Shown in pieces: positions 38,030 to 48,600 of a stretch of DNA of 64,000 nucleotides. Source of the stretch: Effrenium voratum. Lineage: Eukaryota > Sar > Dinophyceae > Suessiales > Symbiodiniaceae. The DNA lies in contig CAUJNA010001592.1 of NCBI GenBank assembly GCA_963377175.1, positions 1-64,000 on the forward strand. The letters run 5' to 3'. How positions within the stretch are numbered: the stretch's first letter is position 1; each line of letters starts with the position of its first letter. A program made the position numbers and the translations under genes. A model generated the notes under the pieces. It worked only from the letters and a program-made list of their open reading frames with translations. It was not told where the DNA came from and made no database searches.

Positions 38030-39972
38030 AAGGGAATGAATGCACTTTTTCCCACAGCAAGAAGACGGAGCACAAGTTGGAGAGTATGTCCAAGGGGAAA
38101 GGAAAGGGCAAATCCAAATCCAGATCATCGTCACCAAAGAGAGATGATGGAGCATGCTTCGCGTTTCAGAAGGGGAAGTGCGATAGGGGGAGCGCTTGTA
38201 AGTACAGACATGAGCTCATCAAGAACAATTCAGCTCCAGCAACGTCAAATGACAAGGCGCAAGCCAAGTCGAAGGCTGCCGCCAAAGCCGCAGCGCCTGC
38301 CATTGCGAGGAGGGCCATCGCAATGCCCGCGATAGTCCTGAAGCAATCGGCTCCTGCGGGGAAGGTAAGCTTCAAGAAGGACGTTGATCATGTCGAACCG
38401 GACGAAGCCGAGACTATCTACCACGAGCACGATGACGACGCGATGAGCGAATCATCGAGATGGTCTGGCGAGTCCGAGATCCCCGAGAAAATGGTGTGGT
38501 TCAAGGAAGTGCTCGACGTCGACGAGAATGGGGAGATCACCTACCTCGAAGACGAGAGAAGGCAATGGGAACGAAAAGGAGAATGGTACGGTTATGAGGA
38601 CAATGAGAATGAGCCTTATCAGTACGTGTACGTCGACGAGAAGAAGTTCAAAAGCAGTGATCATCGTGAATTATCAGCCTATCAAGTCCAACGATCATTG
38701 ATACGTGCGAAGATACTGAGAGAAGTGGTGGATGATGTATATAAGAAGCACTACTTCCCGGTGACCAAGGAGAGCAGCATAATGTTCGAGTATGATCGGA
38801 ACAAGGACGAGATCAAGGAATCGGCTGTCGACTGGAAGAAACAGCATGGTATGCCGAAGAACGTTTTCGCCATGTCAACGTGCATCAGCAAACGGGTGAA
38901 ATGGTTGATGGACACCGGATGTGGTCATGATCTCATCGGAAGAGCCAAGGCGAAGAGCCTGGGTGTCGACATCGTGAAAGATGACGACGAGATCGTGTTC
39001 CAGACCGCGAATGGTTCCACTTCCACATCTGATGTGGCCAAGATAGTCGTGGACGAGTTGGACGAGACTGTCGAGCCGCATGTATTGGATGAGACACCCA
39101 CGGTATTGTCAGTGGGGAGGAGATGCATGAAGATGGGTTATGCATTTCACTGGATGCCTGGTAAACTACCTTTCATGGTTACGCCAAAGCAGGGATTCGT
39201 GCACTTGCAGGTCAAGGACGACATCCCGTACCTAGTGAGTGATGGTAAACTTCGGAGTAACAGGCATCGCCCTACGATAGACGACCTCAAGGAGCACTTT
39301 TCGGAAGTATTGGCGATGGTAACGAACGACGAGGCAGATCAGGGAGGTGACGATGAGAACGACGTCACACCCGCCGCTGTCGGTGAGTCCGCAGAGGCCG
39401 AGGGCGAACACCACGACGGGGCATTCGACTTCGGGCCACCCGGAGGAGCCGGTCCGGTACGTCCGCCTCCCGTGGCTGAGGAAATACCTGTAGATGTTGG
39501 GTCAGTCCCGCATCGACATGGTGATGCCGAAGCTCACGAGGAAGAGGTTGATGAAGATGATCCAGATGCCGGAATCGAAGTAGACGTGTACGAAGGATCA
39601 TCAATAAAGAGGAAAGTGGGAGTCCTCAAGAAGGACGCCAACTCCATAGCTCATTTGCTTACACACAGATACCGAAATCCCTTCTGCGAATCATGCGTCA
39701 AGGCAAAGATGAGACACTTCAGATCACGAACGGGAGCATTCAAAAGAGAAGTGAAGACGTTCGGTGACCTGGTGACGTTCGACTTTGTGACGGCATCAGG
39801 AGATCATGAAGTGGAGGCAGGTATGCGCTCATCATCCGGGACATATATACCGGAATTATCATGGCTTATCCCACCGCGAGAAGAGACACTGACTCAGTCG
39901 TCAGGGCTATCAAGCACTTCTGCGGGAGGAGGAAAATCAAGCAGGTATATTCGGATGACGGCCCGGAACTGA
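37880..39972 (+). CDS. pol: CCCH fingers, aspartic protease, zinc and first part of integrase
   Basis: In the frame of 38026. Two CCCH fingers: C-x9-C-x5-C-x3-H starting at 37996 and C-x7-C-x5-C-x3-H (CFAFQKGKCDRGSACKYRH) near 38157. Ala/Lys linker, acidic region, then the protease with WLMDTGCGHDLIG (DTG at about 38911). The pre-integrase zinc module follows (HRYRNPFCESCVKAKMRH, about 39660-39715), then the integrase start TFGDLVTFDFV with the first catalytic Asp (about 39780). The frame must change by -1 near 39815-39825, inside the integrase core, because YALIIRDIYTGIIMAYP continues in the next frame. A break inside a folded catalytic domain argues for an indel rather than programmed recoding. 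Confidence 0.85.
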
Positions 39973-42900
39973 TCAATGCGTGCGTGGAGCTGAAGCTGAA
40001 CCACGACCTATCGCTGCCTGGACGGCCGCAGAACAATTCCCTTGCAGAAAGAACAAATCAATTCATCATTGACCAGACTTCGGCTTGTCTAGTACATGCC
40101 GGTCTACCCACGTGTTATTGGGTGCAGGCCATCACCACTCTGTGCCATCTCATGAACATCGAAGAGGTGAACGGATCGAGTGCATGGATGAGGCTGCATG
40201 GCGAGGAGTTCAAGGGCGAGAAGATACCTTTTGGTGCGCTAGTGGACTTCAAGCCGAGTGAAGCACGAGGGGGAAAGAGGGAGAAGTTCGAGCCGAGAGG
40301 GGAAACTGGTATATTTGCTGGATATGTGTTGAGCACCGGCATGCATTGGGCAAACAAGTATCGTGCTTGGGCACTTACTGCATTTGCGGGTGCAGAGCTG
40401 AACATCAAGAAGGCAAAGGTTCCACCTCGGTTGAGAATGCCACATCAGACGGAGAGGATGATTCTGAAATCTCCTCTGACATTCCCAATACAACAGAAGT
40501 ACAAGGTTGCCAACGAGACTTTGGAAGGAATAGAGATGTCTATCGATGCAATCGGTCTGGATGCACGTGACCGCCTGATCGAGGATGAGGACTACGAGCC
40601 TGAATTGCTGCAGAGTGACGAGAAGCGACTGCTTGACGATGAAGTCGATCAGATCGCTGGTCTACTGCTCGACGATGGCCCGGAAGTAATCGCCGGAGAT
40701 CGGGGGGATCATGCAGGAGAAGAAGATGCTAGACCGAGCTCCTCAAAAGGGAAAGGAGATGGACACTCCAAGGGCGATGAGAAGGTTGCGAGGTCCGACC
40801 TTCCACACGTGTCAGTTGGACTACCTGGGGATGGTATCACGTACGTCAACGACGATGGCAAGGAGGTTAAAATCGACAAGGCCGGAAGACCGTATCCTGT
40901 CGGGAAGGATGGATTCAGGCTAATGAAGACATCGAGACCTCCAGAGTTCACTCCTGAAGAATGGAAAATGATGAGTAAATATTACACCAAGGAAGAGAAG
41001 GCCGAGGTGAAGGGCGGTGGCAAAAGGAAAGAAGAAGATCCCAAGAGTAAAGAGTCTGAGATTTCCGCGCCGGCAGAGGCACGGACATTACAGATGCCCG
41101 GTGGTAAGAGAATTCGAGCGATGCTTCGGAACCGCTGGGGTGGAGTAGAATGGCAGTACAATTGGGGATTGCGGAAGAACATATCAAAGATCAAGAACCC
41201 AATGGATGGGAAGCACTTGGCTGAGCTTGAATGGGTCAGGATTGTTGTTAATCCTGTCGACGGGGTGGTTGTTCTCATGGATTCCAAACAGTCCCAAGAC
41301 GTCATGAGACGAAACGTTCAGCTTGAGAAAGAATTTGAGTGTCTGGTGGTAATTTATGCCTGGAAGTTCAAGTCTGAGGAGCGATCAAAGTCGACTCCAA
41401 ACTGGACGAAGGCGGTTGCATCAGTCATGGAGAGTCATAATGACGAAGCTGAAACGGCATCGGGGACGGATCCATCGGTCGACGAATCGACGGACCTCAC
41501 CTGGTATGAATGGGAGGAGTCTGCTGAGATAGTTTCTGGAAAGGTGCCACTCGCGATGCCTGCGATAGGCGAAGACGGTGAAGCCAAGAAGTACCCATCG
41601 ATGCCGTGCGTGACTTCTGAGCGAATACAGCACAGAGAGAAAGCTGTGAAAGTTGTACGATTCTTCGACGCTTTAGTATCCAGGCCGGTAGGCCGGAAAG
41701 AGATGTTGACCAACCCTGATGCATTGGCATCAATGAAGAAAGAGTGGTCGGGATTAATCGACCAGGGGGTCTTCGATCTTGGCGCGGTGCGCGAATATGA
41801 CGCTGTAGCCAGAGAAGCAAAAGCGAAAGGGGAAGAAATACACATGGCTCGCGCACATGGCATTTGCGTTGAAAAGCACTCACAGTTGCCTGTTGGTGAT
41901 CCTAAGAGGAAGTTCAAGGGTAGAGGCGTGTTGCTGGGGAACCAAGTGAAGAACCAAAGCTTTGAGGCTGCGATGTTTCAAGATTTGGGGAACTCCCCTG
42001 CTTCATTTGAAGCCTCGCGTTGGGCGGATTTTCTGGGTTGTCATGATGGCTGGGATGTGCAGATGGCCGACGCTGTTCAGGCGTATATACAGGCCACCTT
42101 GAGAGGCACGCCGTGTTGGATTGAATTGCCACCGGAGGCCGTGCCAAGTGAATGCAAATGGGATAAGTACAGAAGACCAGTCGTCCCGTTGAGGAAGGCG
42201 CTGTACGGACACCCAGATGCGGGAACATTTTGGGAGCAGCACTGCGATGAGTCGGTGCGTGCCGTTGGTTTTGAGCCCATCGGCGAAGAATGGCCTTCAG
42301 TGTACATTCATGAAAAGCTCCAGCTTGTTCTGGTTGTGTATGTCGACGACTTCAAAATGGCAGGGCCGCAGAAGAACCTTGCCCAAGGGTGGAGCATGTT
42401 GCGTACACGTTTGAAGATTGAGCCCGAGACTGGACTTGACATGTACCTTGGTTGCAATCAAAGCAAGGGAAACGTCACTCTCGGGAACGGACACCGAGTA
42501 ACAACGGTGACCTATGACATGGAACAGTTCCTACGTTCCTGTGTCGACCGCTATCTTGAAGTGGCGGGCGACGTGAAGTTGAATAAGGTTGTCACCCCTG
42601 AGTTGCATGAAGAAACAAAGAATCACGTCTCACGGAAGCCTGCCAGAGAGGGGCCGTCAGTCGTGTGCAATTGGTGTAACAATCTTGTGCCCACCGACGG
42701 TTCTGCCACAGTGCCGGACCAACGGGGAGGGACTCCTGAGTTGGCCATGAAGGAGCCCGTGCGTGGACACCTTGCTCCGCATGCCGCTAGCGTACTGATG
42801 AAGTTGCTGTACGGTGCGCGGATTGCTCGCTTCGATTTGTTGCGGCAAGTGAATCGCCTAGCACGGAACGTGCATAGGTGGACTGACTCCGATGATCGGG

Positions 42901-43634
42901 GTTTGCATCACTTGATGTGCTATGTGCATCATACCAAACATTGGCGCATGGTCGGTTGGGTTGGAGACCCTATGGACGATGTGCACTTGGCCTTGTATGC
43001 GGACGCTGACTTTGCGGGATGCATTGACTCGCTGCGTTCCACCTCCGGTGGACACTTGAATATACAAGGGCCTAATACCCGGTTTCCGTTGTCTGGCAGC
43101 TCTAAAAGACAGGGTTGTGTGAGTCACTCCACTCCCGAGGCCGAGATTGTTGCGGCCGATGTTGCCATGAGATCGATGGGTATGCCCGCTCTCAAGCTGG
43201 TAGAGCGGATTCTCAAGAAGTCACCGAACTTTGTGTTCTATGACGATAATAAGGCTATGATCGGTGTCGTGCGATCGGGGAGGAACCCCACGATGCGCCA
43301 CCTTGAGAGAAGCCATGGTGTTAGCATTTCGTGGATGCATGAGATGTTCACACGTGATTACATGTACTTGGCGTATGAGGTCACCGACAGGATGGCGGCC
43401 GATATTTACACCAAGGCGTTCAATGATGGGCGCAAATGGAAACATGCATGTTTGCAGATTGGTCTGCTTGACCCGAGCTTGCTGTCTGACCCGGATACCC
43501 TCAAGGCGCTCACACCCACGTGTGATCCCATAAAGGGGACCATGCAGACTGCTTCGGGGACGGTTGACGGAGTTCCAACATTTCCGTACACACACATTCC
43601 GATCATGCCCCCGACCTATGGTGGTCTGGATTAA
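39819..43634 (+). CDS. pol: Integrase C-terminal part, reverse transcriptase and RNase H
   Basis: Integrase continues with VYSDDGPELIN (second Asp, about 39946) and QNNSLAERTNQF (catalytic Glu, about 40050), which with TFDFV gives a full D,D,E set. A long acidic, charged linker follows (40560-41100). The RT has QMADAVQAYIQATLRG (catalytic Asp, about 42065), PLRKALYGHPDAG and LVVYVDDFKM (YVDD at 42339-42350). RNase H has YADADFAGCIDSLRS (about 42998), STPEAEIVAADVAMRS (about 43130) and YDDNKAMIGV, typical of Ty1/Copia. It ends at 43634 with no break from 39819. This is the longest intact frame in the window and gives the Copia assignment. Confidence 0.92.
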   Translation, partial: RYALIIRDIYTGIIMAYPTARRDTDSVVRAIKHFCGRRKIKQVYSDDGPELINACVELKLNHDLSLPGRPQNNSLAERTNQFIIDQTSACLVHAGLPTCYWVQAITTLCHLMNIEEVNGSSAWMRLHGEEFKGEKIPFGALVDFKPSEARGGKREKFEPRGETGIFAGYVLSTGMHWANKYRAWALTAFAGAELNIKKAKVPPRLRMPHQTERMILKSPLTFPIQQKYKVANETLEGIEMSIDAIGLDARDRLIEDEDYEPELLQSDEKRLLDDEVDQIAGLLLDDGPEVIAGDRGDHAGEEDARPSSSKGKGDGHSKGDEKVARSDLPHVSVGLPGDGITYVNDDGKEVKIDKAGRPYPVGKDGFRLMKTSRPPEFTPEEWKMMSKYYTKEEKAEVKGGGKRKEEDPKSKESEISAPAEARTLQMPGGKRIRAMLRNRWGGVEWQYNWGLRKNISKIKNPMDGKHLAELEWVRIVVNPVDGVVVLMDSKQSQDVMRRNVQLEKEFECLVVIYAWKFKSEERSKSTPNWTKAVASVMESHNDEAETASGTDPSVDESTDLTWYEWEESAEIVSGKVPLAMPAIGEDGEAKKYPSMPCVTSERIQHREKAVKVVRFFDALVSRPVGRKEMLTNPDALASMKKEWSGLIDQGVFDLGAVREYDAVAREAKAKGEEIHMARAHGICVEKHSQLPVGDPKRKFKGRGVLLGNQVKNQSFEAAMFQDLGNSPASFEASRWADFLGCHDGWDVQMADAVQAYIQATLRGTPCWIELPPEAVPSECKWDKYRRPVVPLRKALYGHPDAGTFWEQHCDESVRAVGFEPIGEEWPSVYIHEKLQLVLVVYVDDFKMAGPQKNLAQGWSMLRTRLKIEPETGLDMYLGCNQSKGNVTLGNGHRVTTVTYDMEQFLRSCVDRYLEVAGDVKLNKVVTPELHEETKNHVSRKPAREGPSVVCNWCNNLVPTDGSATVPDQRGGTPELAMKEPVRGHLAPHAASVLMKLLYGARIARFDLLRQVNRLARNVHRWTDSDDRGLHHLMCYVHHTKHWRMVGWVGDPMDDVHLALYADADFAGCIDSLRSTSGGHLNIQGPNTRFPLSGSSKRQGCVSHSTPEAEIVAADVAMRSMGMPALKLVERILKKSPNFVFYDDNKAMIGVVRSGRNPTMRHLERSHGVSISWMHEMFTRDYMYLAYEVTDRMAADIYTKAFNDGRKWKHACLQIGLLDPSLLSDPDTLKALTPTCDPIKGTMQTASGTVDGVPTFPYTHIPIMPPTYGGLD

Positions 43635-43648
43635 CATCCAAAGAGGGA

Positions 43649-45682
43649 TTGCATGAGCATGAAGGACATGATCCGGTTGTTGTTGCCAAGGGACCCAGAT
43701 TGATGCGTGTGAAACCTCCACTCGCGGTTATGACACCGTTTGGGAGCAAGTGGCTTCGTTCCACTTGGTTTCTGAAGAATGGGTCATGGCTCAAAGTTGA
43801 GGATAGAGTTGACCCGGGGCTACAATGTGTGCGAATTGATGGTTGGGTTGAACGCGCAGTTTGGCAGTTTCATCCCGTACCGGTCGCTGCACCGGCGCGG
43901 GAACGGTCTCCACGACCACGACCAATTCACGTCGGGTCCGGGGATGTTGACATGCAGTCCGTGCTGGCCGCATTTGTTGAAGAACTGTCGAACGAGCGCA
44001 TAGAGTTGAAGTGTGTTAACGACCTTGCTTTGGAAACGTTGCTCCGATTGAAATTGCTCATGCGTTGTCTGCATATCAATCACGAGCAGCTTGTCCCTGG
44101 TCGTTGTTTTGTTCCGTATCGCATTGCGGTGAAGCACAAGCCACAGTTAGCGCCGGGTATTGAACTCGCGATGGTCAAACACGACGGTGGTGTGCTTCGC
44201 GCTCCTGTTCATGTCTCGCTTCCTGGTATGAGAACTCGCACAGTCGTCACTCTTTACAGTGTTGACTTGGCTCGGCCCATCGTGCTGATGGCATGTTCCG
44301 AACCACGTAACTGGTTCACTGCTCTTGCCCGCCATGACGGGCCGCAGGTTGTCACCATAACTCTGGTTGATGACTTACTGAGCGAGTACGGGGGGAGAAT
44401 CGCCAGACATGTGCTTACCAAACCTTCCGATTTGTTGTTCTTCGCCGGGCCTTGCACGGGGGGATCATCATGGGCACGCCTCAACAAGACTCGCGGAATT
44501 GACACCGCAGAGAAAATCGAGGCCAAACAAAGAGAATTTTGGAGATTGTTTGAACGGTTCGTTGAAATTAAACGGCATGCCATGACAAAACGAGCTGCGA
44601 TTTTGTTTGAGTTGCCTGGAAGTTGTGATTATTGGAAAGATGAGAGACTGCATGAGGTTGTGCAAGATGGGACTAGTCACGAGTTTGATGGGTGTCGCTA
44701 TGGCTTGAAACAAAGATATGCAAAGAAACCCATGCCAATCAAGAAACCATGGAGAGTTGTCTCATGGAACTTTGAACTTGGTGGCTCGTTGTCCAAGAAA
44801 TGCAATGGAAACCATGAGCATGGACCTTGTGCTGGTCGTGAAACCAAAGAAACCCAGTTGTACACGTCTATAATTGTGGGTGTGATCCTTCGCCGTTTTC
44901 GTGCTCGAGCAAGGTGCCTCAAACCGGCACCGTTGAAACTCGCTCTTGCTTGCATTACGCGAAGGAGATCGCGGAAGCACCAAGCTACTGCGAGCGAAAT
45001 CTGCACCACCCCAACTGCACAACCGAGGTGCTGGGCCAGTCCCGAACCTCTGGTGCATACGGGGAGCTGGGTCAGTCCCGAACCCCAGGCTTCAAGGAGG
45101 AGCTGGACGAGTTCGTCACCTCAATCTGAAGCTGGGATCGTATTGGGACAATTCCGTGGCTTCATTTGCAGCTGCTTATTTTGGGTTTTCCTGGTTCTGG
45201 AGAATATCATCAAGATGACTGCCAATCCGACTGTCGTCAACACGAATGAGTTCTTCTGCGTGCCTGTTGGGAAATCTAGGCAAGCAGCAATCTTCTTGGG
45301 AAATTTGGTGAAGAACGCCATCGAGGATGGCAAGAGGATGCCCAAGAGGATGGAGGTGAGCAGCGACCTGGGTATGTGCGTGAAGTGGATCGAGGACATC
45401 GGCGTCCCCGCTATTTATGCATACTCAGCGTACTATTCTGCCAAGGGCCGCGGGATGATGAAAGGTGAAGGGCAGTCTATGAGGGTTGCCTTAGAGTTCA
45501 TCAGCAAAGTTTTCGGACAGCTTTCTGCCGACGAATGTATGCTTGGATGGAGGGAATTCTGCAGCAAGGGAAAGAAGATCGTGTCGGCGCTGAACCAACT
45601 TTGCGGTGAGGCAACGATGCTGGCGAAGAACCCCGAGTTGCTCAACGTAACCAAGTATGCATGGAAGGGGCGGATATGTTGA
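43649..45682 (+). CDS. Methyltransferase-like cargo protein, then start of second cargo protein
   Basis: Begins 15 bases after the RNase H stop in a new frame. Residues 1-230 are unplaced (WLRSTWFLKNGSWLKVEDR; LARPIVLMACSEPRNW). Then LLFFAGPCTGGSSW (about 44434-44475), ILFELPGSCDYW (about 44600), CRYGLKQRYAKK and KPWRVVSWN. A Pro-Cys loop followed by a FE.P strand and a G.....KPWR..S element is the layout of C5-cytosine methyltransferase motifs IV, VI and VIII, and retroelement-borne relatives are known from dinoflagellates. No clear AdoMet motif I is seen. From ATG 45215 (MTANPTVVNTNEF) the same frame begins a different, helical protein that continues after a -1 change near 45670. Confidence 0.55.
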   Translation: MHEHEGHDPVVVAKGPRLMRVKPPLAVMTPFGSKWLRSTWFLKNGSWLKVEDRVDPGLQCVRIDGWVERAVWQFHPVPVAAPARERSPRPRPIHVGSGDVDMQSVLAAFVEELSNERIELKCVNDLALETLLRLKLLMRCLHINHEQLVPGRCFVPYRIAVKHKPQLAPGIELAMVKHDGGVLRAPVHVSLPGMRTRTVVTLYSVDLARPIVLMACSEPRNWFTALARHDGPQVVTITLVDDLLSEYGGRIARHVLTKPSDLLFFAGPCTGGSSWARLNKTRGIDTAEKIEAKQREFWRLFERFVEIKRHAMTKRAAILFELPGSCDYWKDERLHEVVQDGTSHEFDGCRYGLKQRYAKKPMPIKKPWRVVSWNFELGGSLSKKCNGNHEHGPCAGRETKETQLYTSIIVGVILRRFRARARCLKPAPLKLALACITRRRSRKHQATASEICTTPTAQPRCWASPEPLVHTGSWVSPEPQASRRSWTSSSPQSEAGIVLGQFRGFICSCLFWVFLVLENIIKMTANPTVVNTNEFFCVPVGKSRQAAIFLGNLVKNAIEDGKRMPKRMEVSSDLGMCVKWIEDIGVPAIYAYSAYYSAKGRGMMKGEGQSMRVALEFISKVFGQLSADECMLGWREFCSKGKKIVSALNQLCGEATMLAKNPELLNVTKYAWKGRIC

Positions 45683-48600
45683 GATCAATCGCGAACATCT
45701 GGGATCTCGCATTAGGCGTGGCCGAGGATAACGATGAACGGTCGTTCAAAGCAGCATTCCACCAGAACACCCCGGTTGGGGAGGTGTACAAAGAATTCAT
45801 CAACGACGAGTCATCCAGGGCATCGTCATCGAGAAGGTGGAGGAGCTCTGAGGAGTTCCAGACAACTGCAGAGTTTGAGAGGCACGACCGGAGAATCGCA
45901 AGATACAGGGATCGAAACTGGGGGAAAGTGTTCACGTTGAGCGTGATCAAGGCTCCCAAGATCGACTCCTACGGTCGTGGTTCCAAGGACGACTACCAGA
46001 AGAATTGGGACCTTGGGTTGATCTACCAGAATGAGCTGCAGGCATCGATGAAGAACCTCGCATATGCACTGAGGAGGGATGAGAATGCCAGCCAGAACAA
46101 CCTATTGCGCTGGATGATCTGTGGGTCAACCCCCAGTGACATCTCTGACGCGTGCATCGGAGCGGTCAATTCGCTCATGTGCGTCTCTTTCATCATGAGG
46201 AGATTGCAGCCATTGCTCGGTGAGAAGGACTCCAAAGATCAGTCGTATACAGCTTATTTCCGTCCAGACAAAAGGGAGCTGAACGATCTCTACCGGGAGA
46301 TTGAGTACGCCAGGGATTTCCTATGGTGCATCGATATGATCTATGAGTCGAAGCTGCCTGCGATGAACATCAACTCCATCAGTTTGGCACCGCACGCGGC
46401 TGACAGGGCCGCTGAGAACCAAGATCGGCGCAAGTGGGTAAGCTGGATGAAGGAGATCGAGAAGAAGGCCGAGAAGGACGTCATGATCGAATTCTTCCAG
46501 AATAAATACTGCACGATTCATGAAATCGAGAGGGAACTGGAGAAGTACCCCGAGGATTTCGTGGTTGGGGAAGAGCCGACATGGTGGGTGATGGGCTCAT
46601 CGAAGACGGAGCCGCCACGGAAGACGGAGCGACAGCAGAAGTCGGCATCGAGCTCCGGGCAAAGGAGTCAAACCGCTGGTGGGTCAGTCCCCCAGCCGGG
46701 AGCTCCAAGTGGGGGGTCGCAAGCCAGCGATGCTGTCAAGATCGACAACGAGATCATCGACTCCATTTTCCGAATGAACTCTGGCGGTGACGACGACAGA
46801 TGGGTAATTATCAACCCAACTGCTGGACACGATACCTACACTTCATTCGAAGGGGGTACCACTTTGGGCGGCGCGACTGTCAATGTGAAATTCAACATAG
46901 ACAACAATACGGGGTACCCAATCATACAAACTGTATTTGGGCCGTGTCTTGCAGAAGGCAAGAACGCAACATATTGGGAGTGTATGCTGAGATGCCTGAC
47001 CTCTTCGCTATTGCACTTCGAGGAGAAGACCAGCGCGGAGAAGATCATTCTTTCCTATGTTGGGAAGGGAAATGCGGCATGGCTACAGCTGTATGCTTTC
47101 TTGTGTGCCCAAACAGGATGCTTGATTACTGGACGCCTTCCGGGCGCCAAAGCCATCAACGCGTTGATTCAGGCGGAGAAGAACCCGGACAACGCACCTG
47201 GACAGTTGAACCGGATTATCAATAGGCAGAAGAGGAGCCCCATTGGCGAGGCGACGATTCGCGACATGATGATCCACAAGAAGAGCTTCTTGGTCCTGGA
47301 TTGGCCCCTGAGGGCCGTCAACTCAAAAGGGAGCACGAAGACCTTCCAGATGATGGTCAACGAACAGGGATGGACAAACATCGAGGAGAGATCATACTAT
47401 GGGTCGAGTGAGCAAGTCTCCTCACCCAACGACACGTTGAATATCATCTCCCGATTGCAGAAGCTGGATAAGCTCATCGCTGAACGGCGGAGGCGAGACA
47501 TGGATGACTCACCAATGTCGGTGCACATCTGGATGTCGCTATATGATTGGGTGTGCATGAGAGGATGCGGATGGCAGGTGACCGCCAACCCCATCATCGA
47601 CTCCCTGCAGAAGGCGATATCTGACCTCGTCAACACATGCAAGGGCCTGGTCGTGGTGTGCGTGAATCGCGATGTTGCTTTCCATGGTGGAAGAGGGGAC
47701 TTGGGGACGATCGCCAACAAGGTTAGCGAGATCTGCAAGGCGGCAGGCGCGCTGGTGACCGAGAACGATCGCCTGTGGCGCGTGGTCCATGCGCTCACAG
47801 GAAAGAACTACAAGATCCCTGGGAGCTCGAACTTGCAACACTTCCTCCTGAAGCGACTGCTGATTGAGAAATCCATCGATGCGGTCGCACCAAGCAACGC
47901 GTTTGTGTGTGAGCTGGAGGGGACGTGCATAAACGAGCCCGACCTTCGATTCAACATCCCGAAGAACATGGAGGAATCGAAGGTGAAATTCGAGTACAAG
48001 CCGACCTTCACTGCACAGTCGAAGAGGAAACAAGAGCGGCAAGATGAAGGACACGGCGAGCAGGATGCTTTTGGGAAAGCCGATGCCGGTGATCAACGTC
48101 TTCGATGGTATACGGTCACGGAGCTCAGCAAGTTTATCTGCGAACTTTGCGCTAAAGAGATGCAGATGAGCAAGTCGAAGGTGCTCGGACCGAATTCGAA
48201 GTACAATCCCTCTTCTTGCGTGAACTGTTGCGCGAACTGGAACGCGGACACGAACGGTATTGCAATGTCTATCGAGGGGAAGAAAATGTACACGCGCCTC
48301 TTCGCGGAATGCGTGGTGGCAATCCCCGACCTTCAAAACCTCATGGTGGACGTCAACAATATCCAGGCCATGATCACGATCATACGGGAGCTCGCGTATT
48401 CAAGGCTGAAGAAGGAGCTTTCTCACGTGGGATTCGTGAGCATGACTGTGGATCAAGCAGCGCAGTTCTACAACAACGGTCACGGGAAGCAATTGTGCGC
48501 ATCCCGGGATGTGATCGTGTGCAAGAATTCCGAGGGAGTCGAGGAGAGGATGTCCATCTTCTTGATAGGCAAGGATCTCGGCAATGTGGCATATTCGTCA

